From Clostridia bacterium (GTDB lineage: Bacteria; Bacillota; Clostridia; Christensenellales; Aristaeellaceae), in contig JAFXVR010000006.1 in assembly GCA_017534885.1 (NCBI GenBank), positions 1-64,000 on the forward strand: a stretch of 64,000 nt of DNA, read 5' to 3'. The notes beneath the pieces are model-generated. The model saw only the letters and a list, made by a program, of their open reading frames with translations. It made no database searches and was not told where the DNA came from. Made by a program: the position numbers and the translations under genes. Numbering within the stretch: the first letter of the stretch is position 1; every line of letters begins with the position of its first letter. This document shows, in pieces, positions 27,804 to 36,288 of the stretch.

Positions 27804-27832
27804 ATCATATCACAGCTGCAACGCAAATGCAA
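27804..27832 (-). promoter_or_regulatory. Promoter of the AlbA-type gene and guaA
   Basis: On the minus strand TTGCAT (27827-27832), a 17-base spacer and TATGAT (27804-27809). The -35 and spacer are covered by the 11-bp motifs. Confidence 0.8.
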
Positions 27833-27878
27833 CGCAAATTTTTTCGTCTCATTTGCGTTGCAAAAATGAAACGCAAAT
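27818..27878. promoter_or_regulatory. Iterated operator: four 11-bp motifs (GCAACGCAAAT)
   Basis: Exact copies at 27818-27828 and 27829-27839, an exact inverted copy at 27851-27861 and a one-mismatch direct copy (GAAACGCAAAT) at 27868-27878. The pair 27829-27839/27851-27861 is a perfect inverted repeat. On the minus strand a GAAACG/CGTTTC hairpin with ATTTTT also lies just after the asnB stop and may act as its terminator. The likely binder is the adjacent AlbA-type protein (inference). Confidence 0.75.
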
Positions 27879-27894
27879 TTGCTTTTCGTTTCAC

Positions 27895-29475
27895 TTATTC
27901 GCCGCTGGCCCCGTAGTTGCTCAGCACCCGGGCCGAGGGATCGTCCACGTTGCAGCCGGGCCAGGTTTTGTTGGGCATCCAGTAATCGGGGATCATGGCC
28001 GCCTGGCCGGGATAGAAGCGCTCAAACAGCTCCCGGTAGAGCAGACTCTCCTTGGTGAAGGGCCGGCGGTAATCATATTTCGCCGCCTTTTCGGCAAATT
28101 CCTTGTCGGTGTAGGTTCTTTCCGCCAGGGCTTTCAGATCGTTGACCATGGAGTGGCCCACGGCGTCGGAGAAGGCCGCCTTCTGCCGCCAGAGGATCTC
28201 GTCGGGCAGGATGTGATCATCGGCGAAGGCCTTGCGGATCAGGTACTTGCCCATGTTGTGCGTGTTCATCTTCAGCTCCGGGTCGATGCTCATGGCGTAG
28301 CGGACGAACTTCAGGTCGCCGAAGGGCACCCGGGCTTCCAGGCTGTTGACGGAAATGCAGCGGTCGGCCCGCAGCACATCATAGACGTGCAGCTCCCGGA
28401 TGCGCTTCTCCGCCTCCTCCTGGAAAGCGGCCGCGTCCGGCGCGAAGTCCGTGTACTTGTAGCCGAAGAGCTCATCGGAGATCTCGCCCGTCAGCAGGAC
28501 GCGGACGTCCGTGTGCTCATGGATCCACTTGCAGACCAGGTACATGCCGATGGAGGCGCGGATGGTGGTGATGTCCCAGGTGCCCAGCAGCTCCACCACT
28601 GCGGGCAGGGCGTCCAGCACGTCTTTTTCGGAGATGATGACCTCGGTGTGGTCGCTGCCGATGTAATCGGCCACTATCCGGGCGTACTTCAGGTCGATGG
28701 CGTCGATGTCCATGCCGATGGCGAAGGTGCGGATGGGCTTGTCCAGCATCTGCTGGGCGATGGCGCAGACCAGGGAGGAGTCCAGGCCGCCGGAGAGCAG
28801 GAAGCCCACCGGCGCGTCGGCGTCCAGGCGCTTCTGCACCCCGTCCATCAGCAGGCGGCGGAGCTTGGGGCAGACCTCCTCCTCGGTCTTCATGGTGAAA
28901 TAGCCCACATAGGCCGGGTCGGCGTACTGGATGAAGTTTCCGTCCATCCAGTAGTGTCCGGGCGGGAAGGGGAGGATGTGAGCGCACAGGCCCATCAGGT
29001 TCTTGGGTTCGCTGGCGAAGGCCCATTCCCCGTCCGGAAGCCTGCCGTAGTACAGGGGGCGGATGCCGATGGGGTCCCGGGCGGCGATGAGCTTTTTCTT
29101 CTCCCCGTCCCAGAGGATCAGGGCGAACTCCGCGTCTAAGGTCTTGAACATCTCCACGCCGTACTCGTGGTAGAGGGGCAGGAGGATCTCGCAGTCAGAC
29201 TGGCTCTGCAGCTCGTATTTGCTGAGCAGCCGATCCCGCAGGGGGCGGAAGCCGTACAGCTCCCCGTTGCAGACCACCGCGTCCTCATTCAGATGGAAGG
29301 GCTGCATGCCGCGCTCGTCCAGGCCCATGATAGCCAGGCGGTGGAAGCCCAGGTAGCCGCAGGGAATCCCCTCGAAGCGGCTCATGTCCGGGCCGCGGGA
29401 AACCGTGCGGCTGAAGCCCTCCTTCAGCTTCTCCACCGGGATGGACTTGCTGGTGACGCCGTAGATGGAACACAT
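27895..29475 (-). CDS. asnB: Asparagine synthase (glutamine-hydrolysing)
   Basis: Makes asparagine from aspartate, glutamine and ATP; 526 aa. ATG29475 is chosen because it puts the amidotransferase nucleophile at Cys2 (MCSIYG) and lies nine bases after GGAGG. The class II amidotransferase domain contains RGPD and NGELYGF. The synthetase domain from about residue 210 has the ATP P-loop LLSGGLDSSLV and later GEISDELFGY. It is controlled by an asparagine T-box leader. It is divergently placed from glnA, with all the sense regulation in the ~530 bases between them. Confidence 0.95.
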   Translation of the reverse strand: MCSIYGVTSKSIPVEKLKEGFSRTVSRGPDMSRFEGIPCGYLGFHRLAIMGLDERGMQPFHLNEDAVVCNGELYGFRPLRDRLLSKYELQSQSDCEILLPLYHEYGVEMFKTLDAEFALILWDGEKKKLIAARDPIGIRPLYYGRLPDGEWAFASEPKNLMGLCAHILPFPPGHYWMDGNFIQYADPAYVGYFTMKTEEEVCPKLRRLLMDGVQKRLDADAPVGFLLSGGLDSSLVCAIAQQMLDKPIRTFAIGMDIDAIDLKYARIVADYIGSDHTEVIISEKDVLDALPAVVELLGTWDITTIRASIGMYLVCKWIHEHTDVRVLLTGEISDELFGYKYTDFAPDAAAFQEEAEKRIRELHVYDVLRADRCISVNSLEARVPFGDLKFVRYAMSIDPELKMNTHNMGKYLIRKAFADDHILPDEILWRQKAAFSDAVGHSMVNDLKALAERTYTDKEFAEKAAKYDYRRPFTKESLLYRELFERFYPGQAAMIPDYWMPNKTWPGCNVDDPSARVLSNYGASGE

Positions 29476-29757
29476 AAATGGCACCTCCGTTCACTGGTCG
29501 GCAATCGCTCTGATATTTCAGGACGAAGGCCGCCGCTCCGTGGTGCCACCTGATTTGCTTCTCTTCAGGGCTCTGTCAAGCCCCGGCGGCTGTAACGTGC
29601 CGCCCGCACGCCGCCCCTACTCGGCTTCCGCCTTTGGGTTTGGACTTGGAAGGGTTCTTCGCCTGAAGGCTCATACGGGACTCGCACCAACGCCCGCTCT
29701 CTGGGATGCCGCCGGTCAGGGTACTTTGCTTCCGCATCGCTTTGCGCTGTGAAATTG
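29476..29757 (-). promoter_or_regulatory. T-box leader of asnB (Asn, specifier AAC), possibly translational
   Basis: Minus-strand leader with the stem I elements (AGTA near its 5' side, AGAGAGCGGG distal region) and specifier AAC at 29654-29656 following GCGAAG. The T-box is AGGTGGCACCACGG at 29537-29550. TGGC in the T-box fits a tRNA ending GCCA, as tRNA-Asn does. No T-run follows the T-box. Instead TGGCACC (29542-29548) is perfectly complementary to GGTGCCA (29479-29485), which overlaps the ribosome-binding site GGAGG (29484-29488). Confidence 0.85.
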
Positions 29758-29762
29758 GCTGT

Positions 29763-29791
29763 ATCTTATCACGGCTGGAAACGGCTGTCAA
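29763..29791 (-). promoter_or_regulatory. Sigma-A promoter of asnB
   Basis: On the minus strand TTGACA (29786-29791), 17 bases, TAAGAT (29763-29768), directly before the T-box leader. Confidence 0.85.
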
Positions 29792-29896
29792 GACCAAATT
29801 TTGCAATTCCACACCTGCGAAAATGCATTTTAATGAAGATATTTGTCATGAGCACCAAAAAACAGCAGGAAAACAATCGATGCGTGTCATTCCTGC

Positions 29897-29925
29897 TTGA
29901 CATCGCCCGCAGGCTGTGCTATGAT
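29897..29925 (+). promoter_or_regulatory. Sigma-A promoter of glnA
   Basis: TTGACA at 29897-29902, a 17-base spacer and TATGAT at 29920-29925, preceded by TGC (extended -10). Confidence 0.87.
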
Positions 29926-29936
29926 GCCTCCAGACA

Positions 29937-29979
29937 AGGCAAGGGGGTCATGTCCAGTGACCTTTCTCGCCTGTTTTTT
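29937..29979 (+). promoter_or_regulatory. Attenuator-like hairpin in the glnA leader
   Basis: GGTCA/TGACC (29946-29950 with 29958-29962) extended by AGGC/GCCT (29937-29940 with 29969-29972), then six T: a terminator-like hairpin between promoter and start codon. The alternative GGC-AAGGGG-GTC (29938-29949) would present a hexaloop with A1 and G4, as ANTAR targets do, and cannot form at the same time. Its stem is weak. Compare the amt leader. Confidence 0.55.
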
Positions 29980-30003
29980 GATTTTTGACAAGGAGGCTTC
30001 GCC

Positions 30004-31335
30004 ATGAGCAAGTACACGAAGGAAGACGTCATCCGCCTGGTCCGGGAAGGCGATGTGGAGTTCATCCGCATGCAGTTCACCGATATCTTCGGCCAGCTTA
30101 AAAATGTGGCCATCACCGCCAGCCAGATCGAAAAGGCCGTGAACAACCAGATCATGATCGACGGCAGTTCCATCGAGGGCTTTGTCCGCATCAACGAGAG
30201 CGATCAGTATCTGTGGCCGGATCTGGACACCTTCGCCATCCTGCCCTGGCGGCCCCAGACCGGCAAGGTGGCGCGCCTGATCTGCGATGTGCACAACCCG
30301 GACGGCAGCCCCTTCGCCGGAGACCCGCGCGGCGTGCTGAAGAAGGTGCTGGCCCACGCGGCGGAGCTGGGCTATTCCTTCAACGTCGGCCCGGAGATGG
30401 AGTTCTTCCTCTTCCAGACGGACGAGCAGGGCAAGCCCACCACCACCACCTCCGATGAGGCCGGCTACTTCGACCTGGGCCCGCTGGACCACGGCGAGAG
30501 CACCCGGCGCGAGATCTGCATGGCGCTGGAGCAGATGGGCTTCGAGATCGAGGCCAGTCATCACGAGGTGGCCGCCGGCCAGCACGAGATCGACTTCAAG
30601 TATGCCGATGCCCTGGTTTCCGCCGACAACATCATGACCTTCAAGCTGGCGGTCAAGACCCTGGCCCAGAAGAACGGCCTGCACGCCACCTTCATGCCCA
30701 AGCCGGTATTCGGCATCAACGGCAGCGGCATGCACACCAACATGAGCCTGTTCAGGGACGGGAAGAACGTCTTCGCCGATCCCAGCGACAAGCGGGGGCT
30801 CAGCAAGGAAGCCTACAGCTTCATCGCCGGCATCCTGGCCCACGTCCGGGGCATGGCGGCCGTCACCAACCCGCTGGTGAACAGCTACAAGCGCCTGGTG
30901 CCGGGCTATGAGGCCCCCTGCTACCTGGCCTGGAGCGCCAGCAACCGCTCGGCCCTGATCCGCATCCCCGCCGCCCGCGGCATGGGCACCCGCGTGGAGC
31001 TCCGCTGCCCCGACCCGAGCTGCAACCCCTACCTGAACATGGCGGTCTGCCTGGCGGCCGGCCTGGACGGCATTGAGAAGGGTCTGACCCCGCCGGAGGA
31101 GATCACCGAGAACATCTTCGCCATGGACGCCGCGACCCGGGAGGCCAGGGACATCAAGTCCCTGCCCGGCACCCTGATCGAGGCCGTGGAATGCCTGCAG
31201 GCAGACGAGGTCATCTGCTCGGCCCTGGGCGAGCACGTGCTGAGCCAGTATGTGGAGGGCAAGAAGAAGGAGTGGGACGCCTACCGCACGCACGTCAGCA
31301 AGTGGGAAATCGACCGCTATATCGTGATGTACTGA
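30004..31335 (+). CDS. glnA: Glutamine synthetase, type I
   Basis: ATP-dependent ligation of ammonia to glutamate; 443 aa, the length of GSI from Gram-positives. Landmarks: DGSSIEGF near residue 55, metal and nucleotide site [19 protein letters not shown], the glutamate-binding flap region [17 protein letters not shown], and [22 protein letters not shown] precedes ATG30004. It opens the run glnA, ANTAR regulator, gltB, gltD, pyrG, carA, carB-dapF, all on one strand with short gaps. Control is probably by attenuation in its leader; no GlnR-type palindrome is evident. Confidence 0.97.
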   Translation: MSKYTKEDVIRLVREGDVEFIRMQFTDIFGQLKNVAITASQIEKAVNNQIMIDGSSIEGFVRINESDQYLWPDLDTFAILPWRPQTGKVARLICDVHNPDGSPFAGDPRGVLKKVLAHAAELGYSFNVGPEMEFFLFQTDEQGKPTTTTSDEAGYFDLGPLDHGESTRREICMALEQMGFEIEASHHEVAAGQHEIDFKYADALVSADNIMTFKLAVKTLAQKNGLHATFMPKPVFGINGSGMHTNMSLFRDGKNVFADPSDKRGLSKEAYSFIAGILAHVRGMAAVTNPLVNSYKRLVPGYEAPCYLAWSASNRSALIRIPAARGMGTRVELRCPDPSCNPYLNMAVCLAAGLDGIEKGLTPPEEITENIFAMDAATREARDIKSLPGTLIEAVECLQADEVICSALGEHVLSQYVEGKKKEWDAYRTHVSKWEIDRYIVMY

Positions 31336-31361
31336 GGAGTTACAGCCAATACAGCTGAGGA

Positions 31362-31418
31362 CCCGAAGGAGTCCAGAGGGCGATCGGAAAGCCCTCTGGT
31401 CGATGCAAAGCATCGAAA
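31362..31418 (-). repeat. REP-B structured repeat, copy 1
   Basis: Read on the minus strand: hairpin CGATGC-ttt-GCATCG, then GACCAGAGGGCTTT and the complementary CGCCCTCTGGACTCCTTCG. It fills the glnA-regulator gap. The other copies lie at 49309-49396 and 60356-60482. Confidence 0.75.
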
Positions 31419-31431
31419 GAAGGTGAGGACA

Positions 31432-31959
31432 GTGGCCAGGATTGTGATTGCGGGGAGCTCGGAGCAGAGCCGTGAACAGCTGTCGAAGCTGCTGTCCTCC
31501 TCCGGCTATCCGGTCTATCGCCTTTGTACCCATGCCGGGGAACTGCGCCGGGTGCTGAACGACTGTGACGACGGGCTGCTGATCCTCGCGGGTCAGCTCC
31601 CGGACTGCAGCGCGGACGAGCTCTTCTGGGATTACGGGGCGCAGGTGCAGATTCTGCTGATCGCAAAACCGCCGGTGCTGGAGGCCTGCGACGAAACCGG
31701 CATCTTCCGCCTGGCGCTGCCCGCTTCCCGGCAGGCCGTGCTGGGCGCTGTCGAGATGCTGACCCAGCTGCACCGGATGCGCCTGCCCAGGCGCGGCGCT
31801 GACGGCAGGGAACTGATCGAAGAGGCCAAGCGGCTGCTCATGCGGCGCGACGGGCTCACCGAACCCCAGGCGCACCGGGTTTTGCAGCAGTACGCCATGA
31901 ACCACGGCTTGCGGATGGCCGATTATGCCGCGCAAATCATCAAGGGAGATGGAGGGTAA
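31432..31959 (+). CDS. ANTAR-domain RNA-binding regulator (NitR-like)
   Basis: Protein of 175 aa. Residues 1-110 resemble a receiver (RIVIAGSSEQSREQLSKLL) but the phospho-acceptor region is degenerate. Residues about 115-170 are an ANTAR domain (IEEAKRLLMRRDGLTEP, QQYAMNHGLRMADYAAQII). ANTAR proteins bind paired RNA hairpins and prevent termination. A regulator of this kind beside glnA and glutamate synthase is described in solventogenic clostridia as NitR. GTG31432 is preferred because GGTGAGG lies five bases upstream; GTG31423 is in frame but has no spaced site. Likely targets are the glnA and amt leaders (inference). Confidence 0.88.
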   Translation: MARIVIAGSSEQSREQLSKLLSSSGYPVYRLCTHAGELRRVLNDCDDGLLILAGQLPDCSADELFWDYGAQVQILLIAKPPVLEACDETGIFRLALPASRQAVLGAVEMLTQLHRMRLPRRGADGRELIEEAKRLLMRRDGLTEPQAHRVLQQYAMNHGLRMADYAAQIIKGDGG

Positions 31960-31964
31960 GAGCT

Positions 31965-34900
31965 ATGCGGGATCCGCAATATCCTCTTTACCGTGAAGAA
32001 CTGGAGCATGAGAGCTGCGGCGTCGGCGCGATCGCGGATCTGACCGGCAAGGCGACCCACCGCACGGTGGATCAGGCGCTGTCCATTGTGGAGCGCCTGG
32101 CCCACCGGGCGGGGAGCGACGCCCTGGGCACCACCGGCGACGGCGTCGGCATCATGACCGAGCTTCCCCACGCACTGTTTTCCGCCTGGGCCCAGGAAGA
32201 GGGCATCTGCCTGGGCAATGCGGGCGACTACGGCGTGGGGATGTTCTTTTTGCCGGAGGATGAGGTCGGCGCGGAGAACACCCGCCGCATTTTTAACCAG
32301 CTGGCCGCCTCGGAAGGCATGACGGTGCTCGGCTGGCGCGATGTGCCCTGCCATCCGGCCCAGCTGGGGGCCGGCGCGCGCCGCACCATGCCCCGCATCC
32401 GGCAATGCTTCCTGAAGCGGCCCGCAAACGCCGCCGCCGGACTTGATTTTGACCGGCGGCTGTATGTATTGCGCCGGGTCTTTGAAAAGCAGGATACCGA
32501 TACGTATGTCTGCTCCCTGTCCTGCCGGACGATTGTGTACAAGGGCATGATGCTGGTCAGCCAGCTGCGCTCCTTCTATGACGATCTGCAGGACGTGCGC
32601 TATGTCTCGCGGATGGCCATGGTGCACTCCCGCTTCTCCACCAACACCTTCCCCTCCTGGAGCAAGGCGCATCCCCAGCGGATGCTCCTGCACAACGGGG
32701 AGATCAACACGATCCGGGGCAACCACGACCGGATGAAGGCCCGGGAGGAGACCATGCGCTCGCCCGTGATGGGCAGCGAAATGGCCCGGGTGCTGCCGGT
32801 GGTGGCTGAAGGCGGCAGCGACAGCCAGATGCTGGACAATACCCTGGAATTCCTCGCGATGAACGGCTTTCCGCTGCCGCTGGCGGGGATGATCCTCCTG
32901 CCGGAGCCCTGGCAGGGAGCAAGGCGGGATAAGCCCTGGCGCGACCTGTACCGTTACTACGCCACGATGATGGAGCCCTGGGACGGCCCGGCGGCCATCC
33001 TTTATTCCGACGGCGAAAAGGTCTGCGCGTCCCTGGACCGCAACGGCCTGCGCCCCCTGCGCTGCGCCCTGACCGACGATCACCGCCTGATCCTCTCCTC
33101 GGAGGCCGGCGTTCTGTTCGAGGAAAACGCGCACATCCTCCGCCGCTGGAAGCTGACGGGCGGCGATGTGCTGCAGGCCGACCTGCGCACGGGCGAACTG
33201 CTGGAGAGCGAGGCGCTGAAAGCCCGCTACGCCCAGGCCCATCCGTATTCCGCGTGGATGGAAAAGCTGATCACGCTGGATGGGCTGCCGGGGGGAGAAA
33301 AAGCCGAAGAGGGGATTGACGAGACGCAGAGACGGAAGCTGACAAAGGCTTTCCACTACACCTGGGAGGATCTGCACGACATCCTGCTGCCCATGGCGGT
33401 CAGCGGCGCGGAGCCCATTGTTTCCATGGGCGCGGACGAGCCGCTGGCGGCGCTTTCCAAGACGCATCCCTCCCTGTTTGACTACTTCAGGCAGCGCTTC
33501 GCCCAGGTGACCAATCCGCCCATCGACGCCCTGCGGGAGGAGATCAAGACCGACTGTTCCATCTACATCGGGGACGACGGCAACCTGCTCTCGGACGGGC
33601 CGGACAACTGCACCGTGCTGGAGCTTCCCTCCCCCGTCCTGACCGGGGAGGAGCTGGAGCGGATCCGTGGGATCGATCATCCGGCCTTTTCCGTGCGCAC
33701 GGTTTCCCTGCTGTACGCCTCACAGCGCTCCCTCCGGGACGCGCTGGACGCCTTCTTTGCCGAATGCGACCGGGCCTGTGCGGACGGGATCAACATCCTG
33801 ATCCTGACCGACCGGGGGATGGACGGGACGCACCTGGCCATCCCGTCCCTGCTGGCGGTCTCGGCGCTGGAACAGCATCTCATTCACATCAAGAAGCGCA
33901 CGGCGGTATCGGTCATTCTGGAGAGCGGCGAGCCCCGGGACGTGCACCAGCTCGCGCTGCTGGTGGCCTTCGGTGCCCGGGCGGTGAACCCCTGGCTGGC
34001 CCACGCCTGCATCCGGGCGCTGTGCGCGGAGGGACAGGTGTCCAAGAGCCCTGAGGAGGCCATTCGGGATTACGACAGCGCCCTGACCGCGGGCGTGCTC
34101 AAAATCGCCTCCAAGATGGGCGTCTCCACCCTGCAGGCCTACCAGAGCGCCCAGCTCTTCGAGGCCGTGGGCCTGGACGGGCCGTTTGTGGAGCGGTATT
34201 TTTCGAACACCCCTTATGTGCTGGGCGGAACAGACCTGAACAAGGTGGAGGCCGACAGCCGGCATCACCACGCCGAGGCTTTCACCGCCCGCGCGGAGAA
34301 GGGCCTTCCGAGCATCGGCGTTCACCGGCTGCGCACGGGGGAAGGCGCGGAAGAGCACCTCTATGCCCCCGAGACCATTCATCTGCTGCAGCAGGCGGTC
34401 TGGACGGACAGCCGGGAACTGTTTGACCGGTATGCCGCCCGGGTGGAAAACGAAGGGCCGCGCACCATCCGCTCGATGCTGACCTTTGCCTTTGACGCCT
34501 GCCGGCCCGTCCCGCTGGAGGAGGTTGAGCCGGCCGGCGAGATCGTGAAGCGCTTCCGCACCGGGGCCATGAGCTACGGCTCTATCTCCCGGGAAGCCCA
34601 CGAGTGCATGGCGCAGGCCATGAACCATCTGGGCGGGAAGTCCAACAGCGGCGAGGGCGGCGAGCTGCCGGAGCGCTTCGGCACCGGGCTGAACTCCGCC
34701 ATCAAGCAGGTGGCCTCGGGGCGCTTCGGCGTGACGCGGGAATACCTGCTCTCCGCCAAAGAGATTCAGATCAAGATGGCCCAGGGCGCCAAGCCCGGCG
34801 AGGGCGGGCACCTGCCCGGCGCGAAGGTGACGGAGGACGTGGCGAAGACCCGCTGCTCCACCCCGGGCATCTCCCTGATCTCCCCGCCGCCGCACCACGA

Positions 34901-36284
34901 TATCTATTCTATTGAAGACTTGGCGGAGCTGATCTATGACCTGCAGTGCGCCAATGAGCAGGCCAAAGTCACCGTGAAGCTGGTGTCCTCCACCGGCGTG
35001 GGCACCATTGCCAGCGGCGTGGCCAAGGCCGGGGCGGGCGGAATCCTGATTTCCGGCGGCGAGGGCGGCACCGGCGCGGCGCCCATGAGCAGCGTGCACC
35101 ACGCGGGCCTGCCCTGGGAGATCGGCCTGGCGGAAGCCCATCAGGTGCTCTGCCGCAACCGGCTGCGCCAGAAGGTGACGCTGGAGACCGACGGCAAGCT
35201 CATGACCGGGCACGACGTGGCGGTGGCCCTGCTGCTGGGCGCGGAGGAATTCGGCTTTGCCACCGCGCCGCTGGTCACCATGGGCTGCCGGATGATGCGG
35301 GTCTGCCACCTGGGCACCTGCCCCTTCGGCATCGCCACCCAGAACCCGGAGCTCCGCAAACGCTTCATCGGCAGGCCCGAGTACGTGGAGCGCTTCATGC
35401 GCTTCATCGCGGAGCAGCTCAGAGGCATCATGGCGAAGCTGGGCGCCCGCACCGTGAACGAGCTGGTGGGCCGCAGTGATCTGCTGGTGATGAAACCAGC
35501 CGCAGCCATGGATCTGTCCGACCTGACCGGCTTTGCCCGGAACACCCATTTCCAGCCGGAGGCCAGGCACGACTTCCGCCTGTCTGAGCGCACCGACGCC
35601 CGGCTTTTCCAGGATCATGTCCACCTGATGACCACAGACCGGGCTTTCGGCACCCTGCTCAAAGGCAAGCGCCACATCCAGGCCCGGGGCTGCGGCGGCC
35701 AGTCCTTCGGCGCCTTCCTGCCGGAAGGACAGGAGATCACCCTGTACGGCGTGGCCAACGACTACCTCGGCAAGGGGCTTTCCGGCGGCACGCTGGCCAT
35801 CTGCCCGCCGGTGGACAGCCTCTGGCGGCTGGAGGACACCCTGATCGGCAACGTGGCGCTCTACGGCGCGACCTCCGGCTATGCCTTCATCGCCGGGATG
35901 GCGGGCGAGCGCTTCGCCGTGCGCAACTCCGGGGCCTGGGCCGTGGTCGAGGGCGTGGGGGATCACGGCTGCGAATACATGACCGGCGGCCGCGTGGCCG
36001 TGCTGGGCAGGGTTGGCGACAACTTTGCCGCGGGCATGTCCGGCGGCATCGCCTGGGTGCTGGATGAGGACGACACGCTCAGAGACCGCCTGAACCCCGG
36101 GCATGTGAAGCTTTACGCCGTCCCTCCCGGGCAGGCGGGGGAGCTGCAGAGGCTCCTGAGCCTGCACGAGCGGGCCACCGGATCGAAAAAGGCGCGGGAA
36201 ATCCTCTCCGCCTTTGACGCATATCTCCCGAAGTTCAAGGCGGTCATCTCCGACGAGTACCTGGCCTTCCTGAAAGGAGCGTGA
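31965..36284 (+). CDS. gltB: Glutamate synthase (NADPH), large subunit
   Basis: Transfers glutamine amide nitrogen to 2-oxoglutarate; 1439 aa, within the family range. Class II amidotransferase at the N-terminus, with the nucleophile Cys in ESCGVGAI at residue 18, so a short propeptide must be removed. The FMN-binding synthase domain lies around 830-1180 (GAMSYGSISREAHE, HLPGAKVTEDVAKTR, SGGEGGTGAAPMSS), followed by the 3Fe-4S cysteines in CRMMRVCHLGTCPFG. The GXGXG beta-helix is at the C-terminus. It starts five bases after the ANTAR gene and ends four bases before gltD. Confidence 0.97.
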   Translation: MRDPQYPLYREELEHESCGVGAIADLTGKATHRTVDQALSIVERLAHRAGSDALGTTGDGVGIMTELPHALFSAWAQEEGICLGNAGDYGVGMFFLPEDEVGAENTRRIFNQLAASEGMTVLGWRDVPCHPAQLGAGARRTMPRIRQCFLKRPANAAAGLDFDRRLYVLRRVFEKQDTDTYVCSLSCRTIVYKGMMLVSQLRSFYDDLQDVRYVSRMAMVHSRFSTNTFPSWSKAHPQRMLLHNGEINTIRGNHDRMKAREETMRSPVMGSEMARVLPVVAEGGSDSQMLDNTLEFLAMNGFPLPLAGMILLPEPWQGARRDKPWRDLYRYYATMMEPWDGPAAILYSDGEKVCASLDRNGLRPLRCALTDDHRLILSSEAGVLFEENAHILRRWKLTGGDVLQADLRTGELLESEALKARYAQAHPYSAWMEKLITLDGLPGGEKAEEGIDETQRRKLTKAFHYTWEDLHDILLPMAVSGAEPIVSMGADEPLAALSKTHPSLFDYFRQRFAQVTNPPIDALREEIKTDCSIYIGDDGNLLSDGPDNCTVLELPSPVLTGEELERIRGIDHPAFSVRTVSLLYASQRSLRDALDAFFAECDRACADGINILILTDRGMDGTHLAIPSLLAVSALEQHLIHIKKRTAVSVILESGEPRDVHQLALLVAFGARAVNPWLAHACIRALCAEGQVSKSPEEAIRDYDSALTAGVLKIASKMGVSTLQAYQSAQLFEAVGLDGPFVERYFSNTPYVLGGTDLNKVEADSRHHHAEAFTARAEKGLPSIGVHRLRTGEGAEEHLYAPETIHLLQQAVWTDSRELFDRYAARVENEGPRTIRSMLTFAFDACRPVPLEEVEPAGEIVKRFRTGAMSYGSISREAHECMAQAMNHLGGKSNSGEGGELPERFGTGLNSAIKQVASGRFGVTREYLLSAKEIQIKMAQGAKPGEGGHLPGAKVTEDVAKTRCSTPGISLISPPPHHDIYSIEDLAELIYDLQCANEQAKVTVKLVSSTGVGTIASGVAKAGAGGILISGGEGGTGAAPMSSVHHAGLPWEIGLAEAHQVLCRNRLRQKVTLETDGKLMTGHDVAVALLLGAEEFGFATAPLVTMGCRMMRVCHLGTCPFGIATQNPELRKRFIGRPEYVERFMRFIAEQLRGIMAKLGARTVNELVGRSDLLVMKPAAAMDLSDLTGFARNTHFQPEARHDFRLSERTDARLFQDHVHLMTTDRAFGTLLKGKRHIQARGCGGQSFGAFLPEGQEITLYGVANDYLGKGLSGGTLAICPPVDSLWRLEDTLIGNVALYGATSGYAFIAGMAGERFAVRNSGAWAVVEGVGDHGCEYMTGGRVAVLGRVGDNFAAGMSGGIAWVLDEDDTLRDRLNPGHVKLYAVPPGQAGELQRLLSLHERATGSKKAREILSAFDAYLPKFKAVISDEYLAFLKGA

Positions 36285-36288
36285 CGGT

